Below are positions 8,730-16,460 of a stretch of DNA of 64,000 nucleotides, one piece after another. Source of the DNA: Liquorilactobacillus ghanensis DSM 18630 (lineage in GTDB: Bacteria > Bacillota > Bacilli > Lactobacillales > Lactobacillaceae); contig NZ_AZGB01000030.1 of the NCBI RefSeq assembly GCF_001435235.1, positions 62,001-126,000 on the forward strand, written 5' to 3'. The notes beneath the pieces were generated by a model that was not told the DNA's origin, searched no databases, and saw only the letters and a list, made by a program, of their open reading frames with translations. Each line of letters starts with the position of its first letter. The first letter of the stretch is position 1. A program made the translations under genes and the position numbers.

Positions 8730-9680
8730 ATGTGGGGAATTATTGCGACTTGGAGTATGTCGCTGGATAGCTTAAAAATTGCCGGTCAAATGCTGGCAGC
8801 TGGCAAAACGGCTGGTGAAACGGTAACAACTGCTGTTAAAGAAGTGGAGAATTTCCCATTTTATAAATCAGTTGGCTATGGCGGCTTGCCCAATGAAAAT
8901 CAAGAAGTTGAGTTGGATGCTGCTTACATGAATGGTGATACTTTAGCGATCGGAGCAGTCGGTGCGCTAAAAGATTTTGCTAACCCAGTTTCGGTTGCCC
9001 AAAAATTATCACAAGAAAAGGTTAATAATTTTCTTGTTGGTCCCGGAGCAGAAAAATATGCCAGCATTAATAATTTTCAACGAAAAAACATGCTGACAGA
9101 GCGGGCTAAAGGCTTTTATCGGCAGCAAATTCAACAAGATTCGCAGACTAAGCGTCCTTATGCTGGACATGATACGGTTGGTATGGTTTGCTTGGATCAG
9201 CAGGGGAAAATGACAACTGCGACGTCAACCAGTGGTCTTTTTATGAAGAAAGCCGGACGAGTTGGTGATTCACCAGTTGCCGGTTCCGGTTTTTACGTTG
9301 ACAGTCAAATTGGTGGCGCTAGTGCTACAGGTTTAGGTGAAGACATCATGAAGGGATGCCTTTCTTATGAGATAGTTCGCTTGATGAGCGCCGGAAAAAC
9401 GCCGCAAGAGGCCTGCGAGCAAGCTGTTTTCCATTTAGATCAGCAGCTTCGTCAGCGACGAGGAACAGCTGGAGATCTTTCGGTAGTTGCTATGGATAAC
9501 CGGGGACACTGGGGCTGCGCAACCAACATTAATGATTTCTCTTTGGTAGTGGCAACGCAGACGTCTCCAGATCCGATTGTTTACGTGGCTAATGCGGTTG
9601 GGCAGCACACAGAAATCAAGCCGGCTTCACCGCAATGGCTGGAAAATTATTTTGCCGCACGAGGAGCTGCAAAACAATAA
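8730..9680 (+). CDS. N4-(beta-N-acetylglucosaminyl)-L-asparaginase family Ntn hydrolase
   Basis: 316 residues from ATG 8730, which has GAAAGGA about 8 bases upstream; TTG 8724 is too close to it. Family features are VGYGGLPNENQEVELDAA near residue 48, the self-cleavage site HDTVGMV with Thr149 as the expected N-terminal nucleophile after processing, and GRVGDSPVAGSGFY plus GASATGLGEDIM that shape the substrate pocket. Family members hydrolyse the GlcNAc-Asn linkage, or act as isoaspartyl/asparaginases. No signal peptide is seen, so it acts in the cytoplasm on imported substrate. It is packed with a ROK kinase, CutC and a peptide-binding protein, which favours glycosylasparagine over plain asparagine. 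Confidence 0.87.
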   Translation: MWGIIATWSMSLDSLKIAGQMLAAGKTAGETVTTAVKEVENFPFYKSVGYGGLPNENQEVELDAAYMNGDTLAIGAVGALKDFANPVSVAQKLSQEKVNNFLVGPGAEKYASINNFQRKNMLTERAKGFYRQQIQQDSQTKRPYAGHDTVGMVCLDQQGKMTTATSTSGLFMKKAGRVGDSPVAGSGFYVDSQIGGASATGLGEDIMKGCLSYEIVRLMSAGKTPQEACEQAVFHLDQQLRQRRGTAGDLSVVAMDNRGHWGCATNINDFSLVVATQTSPDPIVYVANAVGQHTEIKPASPQWLENYFAARGAAKQ

Positions 9681-9700
9681 AATATTTGAGGTGAATTAAA

Positions 9701-10441
9701 ATCGAAACATTAGAAGTTTGCTGTGGAAATTATCAGGATGCTTTAGCTGCCAGCCAAGCTGGAGCTGAGCGTATAGAGTTGAACAGTGCACTTTTCCTTG
9801 GCGGATTAACTCCGACTTTGAGTGCTTTGCAACTAACTAAACAAACAACGAACTTAAAAGTAATTTGTATGGTCCGACCACGAGGAGCCGGTTTTTGCTA
9901 TTCTGAAGCAGAATTTAAAGAGATACTGACAACGGCTGAGCTATTATTAGCCAATGGTGCTGATGGATTATCTTTTGGCTTCTTAACAGAAGCGGGAGAG
10001 ATTGATATTGACAGGACACGACAATTAGTTGAAATAACGCATGGATATGATGCAGAAGCAGTTTTTCATCGCGCATTTGATTGTTCGATCGATCCGGTAA
10101 AAAATACGACTACATTGATTAAACTGCATCTGGACCGAATCTTAACCAGTGGATTGCAGCCGACTGCTTGGGCCGGCCGGAATGTGTTAGCTGAATTACA
10201 AAAAAATTTTGGCAAGCAGATCGAAATCTTAGCCGGTAGCGGGATCAATCCTGCTAATGTTCGTTCGTTAATTAGTACTACCGGAATCAAGCAGGTTCAT
10301 GCATCATGTACAGTAAAACAGATTGATCAGACCGCTTATCGTCAGCAAGTTGATTTTTCTTACTTAAAGCAAGAAGTTCCAGGAAGTTATGAAGCAGTTT
10401 CTCCACAGTTGGTTCGGCAACTATTAGCTGAACTAAAATAA
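9701..10441 (+). CDS. cutC: CutC family TIM-barrel protein with apparent ATC start codon
   Basis: Homology to CutC begins well before the first conventional start (TTG 9779): in the same frame, codons from 9701 read ETLEVCCGNYQDAL and then AASQAGAERIELN, the normal first strand and helix of CutC. An in-frame stop lies at 9692, leaving ATT (9695) or ATC (9701) as starts. GAGG at 9688-9691 is spaced correctly for ATC 9701, giving 246 residues, the usual CutC length. MVRPRGAGFCYSEAEF, FHRAFD and LTSG are conserved. CutC was named for copper tolerance in E. coli, but that phenotype was later traced to the MicL small RNA encoded in the cutC 3' region, so the role of the protein is open. Here it follows the glycosylasparaginase by 20 bp. 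Confidence 0.88.
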   Translation: METLEVCCGNYQDALAASQAGAERIELNSALFLGGLTPTLSALQLTKQTTNLKVICMVRPRGAGFCYSEAEFKEILTTAELLLANGADGLSFGFLTEAGEIDIDRTRQLVEITHGYDAEAVFHRAFDCSIDPVKNTTTLIKLHLDRILTSGLQPTAWAGRNVLAELQKNFGKQIEILAGSGINPANVRSLISTTGIKQVHASCTVKQIDQTAYRQQVDFSYLKQEVPGSYEAVSPQLVRQLLAELK

Positions 10442-10521
10442 TGGTTTTCAAGTTCCAAAATATAATGTTTTTGCAAAAATCCAGTTGAAGCGAATTGATA
10501 CTTTGACTGGATTTTTTGTTT

Positions 10522-11059
10522 TCAAATAATTTTAATTAATCCATCAGAAATGCAGGTATCAATTAGTTCAACAATTTCTGTTGCTGTAATATTAGGTTGG
10601 TTCAAAGCCCAAGAAATTGTAGTTAAGGTTGAAACGGCAAATAATTCAGCAAAATAATCGATTCTGTTAGCAGGTGCTTTGCTGGAGGTTTGTACTTGTT
10701 TTTTTATGATTGCTTTAATGCGCTCTTGAAATTCGTTTACAAGATTAAAATTTGGCGTTTGAAAAGAAAGTAACAGCCGCATCTGATCTGTGTGATTTAA
10801 AAAGAAATTAACACCAGCTAAGGTATTACGATTATCAACTTTATTTTGATTAATAAAAGCATTCGCTAAATATTCTAATATATCAGCAACAAATACAAAA
10901 AAAGCTTCACGAGCCAAATCTGCTTTACTATCAAAAAATTGATAAAAGTAAGTTCTGGTTAAATGAACATGCCGCATAATTTCACTAATTGAAATTTGTG
11001 AGTAATCCTTTTGTTGCAGTAAGTCCAAGAAAGCTTGAATGATCTTTTTTTTCTGTCAT
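10522..11059 (-). pseudogene. TetR-family regulator with N-terminal frameshift at an A8 tract
   Basis: The TetR helix-turn-helix (ISISEIMRHVHLTRTYFYQFF) and ligand domain are intact in the frame ending at 10522. The only well-placed start, ATG 11059 with CGGAGGA upstream, is in another frame and stops after about 24 codons. The two frames are joined by eight consecutive A residues on the coding strand (11045-11052). With seven A the protein would begin MTEKKIIQAFLDLLQQK, a typical TetR first helix, at about 178 residues. TTG 11028 is the first start in the HTH frame but has no ribosome site and removes most of helix 1. It may be a pseudogene, a phase-variable or slippage-dependent gene, or a sequencing error. 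It is divergent from the FabK-like gene. Confidence 0.8.
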
Positions 11060-11086
11060 GGGAAAGTCCTCCGATTGGCAATGTAC

Positions 11087-11111
11087 TAGACAGGAGCAGG
11101 CTGATTGTCTA
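11087..11111. promoter_or_regulatory. Candidate operator between TetR and FabK-like genes
   Basis: TAGACA and TGTCTA are perfect 6-bp inverted repeats with a 13-bp spacer, sitting between the divergent TetR gene and the promoter region of the gene at 11172. A plausible TetR-family binding site. Confidence 0.4.
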
Positions 11112-11139
11112 ACTTACTTATTGAATTTCAAATTATAAT
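11110..11139 (+). promoter_or_regulatory. Promoter of the FabK-like gene
   Basis: A consensus -10 box TATAAT is at 11134-11139. A weak -35 (TAACTT, 11110-11115) is 18 bp upstream and touches the right arm of the TAGACA/TGTCTA repeat, so a bound repressor would block polymerase. Confidence 0.45.
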
Positions 11140-11171
11140 ACATTATATCAAGTTAAATAGGAGTGACTAAA

Positions 11172-12149
11172 GTGAAAAACTTAACAAAGATTTTAGGAAC
11201 TGAATATCCAATTATTGGCGGACCAATGGCTTGGACTTCAATGGCTGATTTGGTAAGTGAAATTTCAAATGCTGGAGCATTAGGTGTTTTGGGTGTTGGT
11301 TTTGCTCCTACAGAGATTGTAGAACAGCAAATCAAACTGACGCAAGAAAAAACATCACGACCTTTTGCCATTAATGTTACAATCAGTGAATTTGCAGCTG
11401 ATAATCTTAAGCGAATTACTGAAATCGCTCGCAAATACCGAATTGAATTTATTTATGCTGATAACTTTGCCGGTTTAAACCAAGAATTGACTCAAAAATG
11501 GTTTGAAACTTGGCATCAGGCAGGAATCAAAGTGATCGCTAAAGTTGCAACTGCAAAAGAAGCAATTGTAGCTGATCAATGTGGCGCTGAAGTGATTGTT
11601 GCCAAGGGTCACGAAGGTGGCGGACATATGACGCAAGTTGGTACGATGGCATTAGTCCCAGCGGTTGTTGATGTGGTAAAACAAGCAGCTGTTGTTGCAT
11701 CCGGTGGAATTGCGGACGGTCGCGGATATGCAGCCGCACGAATTTTAGGTGCTGCCGGAATTGAAATGGGAACGGTCTTTTTAGCGGCTATTGAAGATGG
11801 TATTCATCCCAATGTAAAACAAGCAGTCATTAGAGCACAAGCAGAGGATCTTGTTATGACTGGTTATTCAACCCAAGCACCATGTTGGCAAATTAAAAAT
11901 GAACTTTCAAAAAAGATTTTGGCAATTGAGCGTGAGTTACCACAAGCAGCTGCCGCTGAAAAAATAGAACAGCTTGCCAGCGGTTCTTTAAAGATTGCTT
12001 CTGAAACGGGAGATGTTGAGCAAAAAGGGGCGGTTATGCCAGGACAAGTTGTTTCTTTAGTGACCAAAGAACGGGCCGTTAAAGAGATTGTTGATAGTGT
12101 ATATCAAAGCGGCTGTGCATTATTAAATGATGCCGCGCAGATTAGATAG
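11172..12149 (+). CDS. FabK-like enoyl-ACP reductase / nitronate monooxygenase family flavoprotein
   Basis: 325 residues from GTG 11172, preceded by AGGAG at 8-base spacing; the GTG at 11163 overlaps that site. An FMN TIM barrel is indicated by YPIIGGPMAW near 12-21, SNAGALGVLGVGF, the phosphate-binding VIVAKGHEGGGH near 140 and VVASGGIADGRG near 175. The C-terminal PGQVVSLV segment resembles FabK. FabK reduces enoyl-ACP with NAD(P)H; close relatives oxidise alkyl nitronates, and sequence alone does not separate them. It is divergent from a frameshifted TetR gene and about 1 kb upstream of an acyl carrier protein set, which makes an acyl-ACP substrate worth testing. Confidence 0.82.
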   Translation: MKNLTKILGTEYPIIGGPMAWTSMADLVSEISNAGALGVLGVGFAPTEIVEQQIKLTQEKTSRPFAINVTISEFAADNLKRITEIARKYRIEFIYADNFAGLNQELTQKWFETWHQAGIKVIAKVATAKEAIVADQCGAEVIVAKGHEGGGHMTQVGTMALVPAVVDVVKQAAVVASGGIADGRGYAAARILGAAGIEMGTVFLAAIEDGIHPNVKQAVIRAQAEDLVMTGYSTQAPCWQIKNELSKKILAIERELPQAAAAEKIEQLASGSLKIASETGDVEQKGAVMPGQVVSLVTKERAVKEIVDSVYQSGCALLNDAAQIR

Positions 12150-12260
12150 TGGTGCTGGTAGTTAAAAAGTCATTCAAATTCAGTGTCGTTAGCTTACTAA
12201 ACTAAACAGATTAATTCTTTATATTTGATTTGAAACAGTTTATTTTGATGAGGTGAGCGA

Positions 12261-12848
12261 ATGAAAACATTAAATAAGATTGAAACAGAAGTTGTTGGAT
12301 TATTGCGGACTAAACCCCTAGATCAAATCAAAGTTCAAGAAATATGTCGTAATTTAAAAATTTCCCGGACGACCTTTTATGTTTATTTTGAAAGTACAAC
12401 TACATTAATACAAGATCTTTCGAATAGTATTTTAGATGATATTGCTGAATTATTTTCTCAATGGCAATATTTGAATTTTTCACAAATGTTGATGTTGAGT
12501 TCTGATCGGCGTACATTTCAGTCGATTCCTATTTATCAAGCATATCGTTATATTTGGCAACGAAAAGAATTCTTTCAAGCTTTAATTGGTCCGTATGCAC
12601 CTAAGTATTTTTCAAAAAATAGTTATTTGTTGTTAGTTAAAATGTTGACGTATCTTGTTGAGCAAAATGATCCAAAAACTTCGAATCAATTAATTTATTT
12701 CTGTAGTGGCGGAATCTGGAACTCACTAGACCATTGGGTAAACTACGATACTGAAGATATTTTACCCTCTGAGATTGCTAGGCAGGATTTGAATTTTTTG
12801 TCACAGTTATTATTAGGTGAAGCTAATGCCCTTAAAAGTAGGAGTTGA
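12261..12848 (+). CDS. TetR-family regulator, first gene of the ACP cluster
   Basis: 195 residues with the helix-turn-helix at about 20-60 (IKVQEICRNLKISRTTFYVYF) and a C-terminal helical region resembling the TetR_C family of Lactobacillales. A GAGGTGAG site precedes ATG 12261. Its last 23 bases overlap the acpS-like gene, so the two are translationally coupled and the regulator is probably dedicated to the acyl-carrier genes that follow. The perfect inverted repeat at 13341-13364, in front of the ACP gene, is a candidate target. Confidence 0.88.
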   Translation: MKTLNKIETEVVGLLRTKPLDQIKVQEICRNLKISRTTFYVYFESTTTLIQDLSNSILDDIAELFSQWQYLNFSQMLMLSSDRRTFQSIPIYQAYRYIWQRKEFFQALIGPYAPKYFSKNSYLLLVKMLTYLVEQNDPKTSNQLIYFCSGGIWNSLDHWVNYDTEDILPSEIARQDLNFLSQLLLGEANALKSRS

Positions 12849-13194
12849 CTTAGTTACAACTGCACGCGTCAAGCCGTTGATTGATAATCAGTTAGCTGGA
12901 TTTTTACAGCAATTTACAGCGAATGAACAGCTTGAAGCTGCTCATTGTCACGACGAGTTGCTTTATTTTACAGAACGTTTTGCTGCAAAGGAGGCTGTTT
13001 TGAAAAGTTTGAATATCCTGATAAAAAGGGAATTTTTTGTTGAAATTGAAACACTTAATAATGGTTTTGGCAAACCGGTTCCCCATATTTCAGGTAGCGT
13101 GAAAGAGATTTTTACTGGTAAAAAATTACAGCAGCTTGATTTATCGCTAAGTTATGAAAATGGCTTTGTTATTGCCATAGCAGTTGTTAATTAA
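12826..13194 (+). CDS. acpS: Holo-ACP synthase (AcpS-type 4'-phosphopantetheinyl transferase)
   Basis: 122 residues from ATG 12826; the upstream GTG 12817 lies inside the AGGTGA ribosome site. The two AcpS signatures are visible: VGVDLV with Asp8, and RFAAKEAVLK with Glu56, which bind Mg2+ and CoA. It moves the phosphopantetheine arm of CoA to a serine of an acyl carrier protein. It overlaps the preceding TetR gene and lies 213 bp upstream of an atypical ACP gene, so it probably serves that carrier. The housekeeping acpS of lactobacilli normally sits next to alr, which is absent here, so this is likely a second copy. Confidence 0.9.
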   Translation: MPLKVGVDLVTTARVKPLIDNQLAGFLQQFTANEQLEAAHCHDELLYFTERFAAKEAVLKSLNILIKREFFVEIETLNNGFGKPVPHISGSVKEIFTGKKLQQLDLSLSYENGFVIAIAVVN

Positions 13195-13290
13195 TAAATA
13201 AGTTAAGCAGAATCAAAATTTATGAATACCAAAAAGAGTATTTAAACATTCATTTTGAACCAATTCAAATCTAAACAAAGTTTCTTAATT

Positions 13291-13327
13291 AAAACCTGAC
13301 AAAACTTACTATTTTGTCAGGTTTTTT
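13291..13327 (+). terminator. Intrinsic terminator after the TetR-acpS pair
   Basis: AAAACCTGACAAAA pairs with TTTTGTCAGGTTTT around a 7-nt loop and runs into a T-tract. It separates TetR-acpS from the ACP operon. Confidence 0.85.
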
Positions 13328-13329
13328 AT

Positions 13330-13343
13330 TGACAGCGTTTACA
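13330..13343 (+). promoter_or_regulatory. cre box (CcpA site) upstream of the ACP operon
   Basis: TGACAGCGTTTACA matches the cre consensus TGWNANCGNTNWCA at every position. It lies just after the terminator at 13291-13327 and about 65 bp before the ACP start, so carbon catabolite control of the operon is likely. Confidence 0.6.
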
Positions 13344-13364
13344 AAAAAGTCAGGACTTTTTTGT
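13341..13364. promoter_or_regulatory. Perfect 10-bp inverted repeat in ACP promoter region
   Basis: ACAAAAAAGT and ACTTTTTTGT are perfect inverted repeats around CAGG. The repeat abuts the cre box and precedes the ACP gene by 43 bp. A probable operator, most simply for the TetR at 12261; a role as an extra terminator hairpin cannot be excluded. Confidence 0.45.
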
Positions 13365-13407
13365 AGTTTCTAGTTAGAATTAAGAAAAATTGAAAGGAAT
13401 GGTAAAT

Positions 13408-13644
13408 ATGACAGACGTTAAAGACTTTGTTTATGAAACGGTTGCTAAGGCTTTTGGAATTCCTGTGGCAAAAGTGAATGATCAGTTGAACTTATTAGCG
13501 GATTTAGATGCAAAATCGACTAACTACTTTCCAATTATTAATGATATTGATGATGAATATGATTTGGATTTGCAATATCAAGAGTTTCGGACTCGCTGTA
13601 CAACAGTTGGTGACATCATTAAATTAGTTGAGGAGGAAATCTAG
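13408..13644 (+). CDS. Acyl carrier protein, non-housekeeping type
   Basis: 78 residues from ATG 13408, with AAAGGA nine bases upstream; TTG 13390 is too early. It is acidic and has the ACP four-helix pattern. The phosphopantetheine site is predicted at Ser37 in LDAKSTNYFPII, where the usual DSL motif is replaced by KST, marking it as different from fatty-acid AcpP. It ends GDIIKLVEEEI and is immediately followed by the hydrolase gene (ATG at 13645). The carried acyl group is unknown; the neighbouring acpS, hydrolase and acyl-phosphate enzymes suggest a small dedicated acyl-transfer pathway. Confidence 0.85.
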   Translation: MTDVKDFVYETVAKAFGIPVAKVNDQLNLLADLDAKSTNYFPIINDIDDEYDLDLQYQEFRTRCTTVGDIIKLVEEEI

Positions 13645-15458
13645 ATGGAAAACGAAAAACAATTGGATCCAGAAATTTTAGCAGAAAAAAAACAACAAGA
13701 ACGAGAAGCTAACATGGCTCGTTTTTCTAAACAAAAACAAACTATTGATTATCAACATGCTGATTTTGAACAAAAATTTGGTAATGATCATTATTCAGTT
13801 CATTATAATAAACAGCCGCTTTCTTTAGGGTTCAGAACCGATTTTTATGATGAATTGAAACCAAGTGTTGAAATTATTGATGAGGATATCCGGTATGATC
13901 GCGATGTAAAAGTTGAAATTAGTCAAGAACGTCATGTTTATTTAGATATTTATCGTCCACTTAATCAACTGAATAATTTGCCCGTAATTGTTGCTTATAC
14001 GCCATATGGAAAACGTCATTGGCATGGATCGAGCGTTACTCCGGGATTGCATCAGGCTTTGGGGGTTCCTCGAGGTACCATTTCTAAAATGGCAGCATTT
14101 GAAGGACCAGATCCATCATTTTGGTGTCGTCAAGGATACTGTGTGATCAATGTTGATGCTCCGGGAGTTGGTCATTCAACGGGAACGAATTCTTTTATGA
14201 CAAGCCAAGGAGGTCGTGATGGTGCTGAAATTATTGATTGGATCGGCAGTCAGAATTTTAGTAATGGGAATGTCGGTTTAGCTGGAAACTCCGGTTTAGC
14301 GATGGTGCAATGGATGATAGCGGCAGCTAAGCCAAAGCACTTAGTATGTATCGCTCCTTGGGAAGGTACAAATGATTTATATCGTGAGAGTTTATGTGTT
14401 GGTGGAATCCCAGGACCAGCTTTTGGTGATATGATCTTTCATGATTTTCGGGGTCCAGGTTGGCAAGAAGATCCAGGATATATGTTAAAGGAATTTCCAT
14501 TGATGAATAGCTATTGGAATGATAAACGATTAGCGGTTGAAAATATTCGAATTCCGGTGTATGCAACAGCTGGCTATTCGCATTTTCATCTTCATGGGGC
14601 AATTACTGGTTTTGAAAGACTTAAGACTCGTAAAAAATGGTTACGCCTACATCGCGATTTTGAGTGGCCTGATTTTAATCGATCAGAAAATCAAATCGAT
14701 CTATTGAAATTCTTTGATCGATATTTGCGCAATATTCATAATGGTTGGGAAATGACTCCTCGAATTCGCTTAGAGGTTATGGATGCTTATGAATATGATT
14801 ATCAAACTAATCGTCCAGAAGATGATTTTCCTTTAGCGCGCACTAAATATACTAAGTATTTCTTAAATGCAGCTGATCGTTCGTTAAATTCTAAAGCAAT
14901 TACTGAAACCAAAACAGTTAAGTATGATAGTCAAAAAGAAGACATTTCCTTTAACTATACATTCGTAAATGATACAGAACTTACTGGTCATTTTAAACTG
15001 CATTTATGGTTAGTTCTGAAACTGATGATGCTGATGTTTTTGTACTAGTTCAAAAAACAACCGCCACTGGTACTTTAATTCCAACAACGGTATTTGGAGT
15101 GGCTGACCCAGGAGCACATGGACAACTGCGCGCGTCGCTGCGAGAACTTGATCAGCAAAAGAGCACCGATGCCATACCATTTTATACTTTTAGTAAACGT
15201 CAGCCATTAAAAGCTGGTGAACCAACATTATTGGAAATCGAAATCTGGCCAACTTCTAGAATATGGCATGCTGGGGAAAGTTTGCAAGTTAATATTGCTG
15301 GTCGCCCAATTCGAGATAAGAGTTGGTTTTTGCCAACAGAAGTTGAATCAATTAATCAAGGAATGCATACAATTTATACTGGCGGTGATTATGATTCTTA
15401 TCTATTAGCTCCGGTAATTCCACCTAAGTATACTTCTGGAAAATTCGTTGTGCGTTAA
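13645..15458 (+). pseudogene. CocE/NonD-type alpha/beta hydrolase (S15 fold), frameshifted
   Basis: The first frame (13645-15048) holds the N-terminal region and alpha/beta hydrolase fold: NVDAPGVGHSTG, the nucleophile elbow AGNSGLA with Ser216, and LHRDFEWPDF with the expected catalytic His. It then turns into nonsense (LVLKLMMLMFLY). A second frame, readable from 15006 to 15458, carries the jelly-roll C-terminal domain (VSSETDDADVFVLVQK to SGKFVVR). Adding one base near 15009 (a third G in TGG/TT) joins them into about 604 residues, the normal length. Members hydrolyse esters or amides, and some act as acyltransferases. It follows the ACP gene directly, so an acyl-ACP-linked substrate is plausible. 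The frameshift may be genuine inactivation or an error in the sequence. Confidence 0.85.
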
Positions 15459-15470
15459 AGGGGGATCATT

Positions 15471-16457
15471 ATGGGCTTAATTGAAAGAGTGAAGTTTGAA
15501 TTAGCAAATCAAGCGATAAAAAAAGTCATTTTTACTGAAGGTAGTGACTTGCGAATCCTTAAAGCAGCAGTCGAACTGATCAATGAAAAAATTTGTCAAC
15601 CAATCATTCTTGATCAAAAAGAAAAAATGCAGGAACTAGCTGAAAAAAATAAAATTGATTTATCAGGAGTCGAATTGCTTGATGCAGCTGATGAAAATTT
15701 ACAAAAAAAAGTAATTTATGCTTATTTGACCGCTGATCCAGTTGCGAAAAGCGAAAAACGACTTCAACGATTATCGAAAAAATCACTAAACTTATCAATG
15801 ATGATGACTAAAGCAGGAATGGCATCTTGCAGCGCGACAGGGGTCGTTACATCAACGACTGATGTAATAATTGCTGCCCAACAATTATTAGGGGTAACTG
15901 CTGAATATTCTACTATATCTAGCATTGGTTTCCAGCAGCTTTTAACTTTGAAACGGACTATCGGTGTGGCAGATTGTGCAATTAATTTAGCACCAAATGC
16001 GGAAGAACTGGCTGATATTGTTCTTGCTTCCGCTGATTCGTATCAAAAGGTAACCGGTGATACTCCTAGAATAGCTCTTTTATCGTATTCAACGTTTGGT
16101 TCTGGTGCAGGACCACAAGTTGATTTAATTAATACAACTTTAGAAAAAATTAGTCAAAAAAATTCTAAGTTAATGGTTGAAGGGGAAATGCAAATTGATG
16201 CAGCACTATTACCAGAAATAGCCAAAATAAAAGTCAAACGATCAAGCAGAGTAGCTGGCAGGGCGAATCTACTAGTTTTTCCAGATTTAGCTGCAGGAAA
16301 TATTGCAGTTAAATGTATGCAGATGTTTGATCACGGGACTTCATTTGGCCCTTTGTTACAAGGATTTCAAGCTGGGGTTACTGACTTTTCACGAGCTGCA
16401 ACAGTTGCAGATATTGTTGGTAACGTTTGCTTAACTTTGATAAGGGGGAAAAATTGA
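15471..16457 (+). CDS. Phosphate acetyl/butyryltransferase family protein (Pta/Ptb-like)
   Basis: 328 residues, the usual length, with AAAGGGGGA before ATG 15471. The PTA_PTB fold is shown by VIFTEGSDLRILKAA near 20, TSTTDVIIAAQQL near 125, LLSYSTFGSGAG near 203, VEGEMQIDAALLP near 235 and NLLVFPDLAAGN near 270. These enzymes interconvert acyl-CoA and acyl phosphate. Several family positions are changed (MMTKAGMASCSATG where Pta has MMVKxGxADxxVSG), so the acyl group may not be acetyl. The next gene, a kinase homologue, starts 3 bp after the stop, the classical ptb-buk arrangement. Confidence 0.85.
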   Translation: MGLIERVKFELANQAIKKVIFTEGSDLRILKAAVELINEKICQPIILDQKEKMQELAEKNKIDLSGVELLDAADENLQKKVIYAYLTADPVAKSEKRLQRLSKKSLNLSMMMTKAGMASCSATGVVTSTTDVIIAAQQLLGVTAEYSTISSIGFQQLLTLKRTIGVADCAINLAPNAEELADIVLASADSYQKVTGDTPRIALLSYSTFGSGAGPQVDLINTTLEKISQKNSKLMVEGEMQIDAALLPEIAKIKVKRSSRVAGRANLLVFPDLAAGNIAVKCMQMFDHGTSFGPLLQGFQAGVTDFSRAATVADIVGNVCLTLIRGKN

Positions 16458-16460
16458 AAT

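Noticed and set aside
9779..10441. cutC starting at TTG 9779
   Set aside because: It would omit the first barrel strand and helix, which are clearly encoded upstream in frame, and no ribosome site precedes it.
13329..13334. TTGACA as -35 of the ACP gene
   Set aside because: No acceptable -10 at 16-18 bp; the sequence is better explained as part of the cre box.
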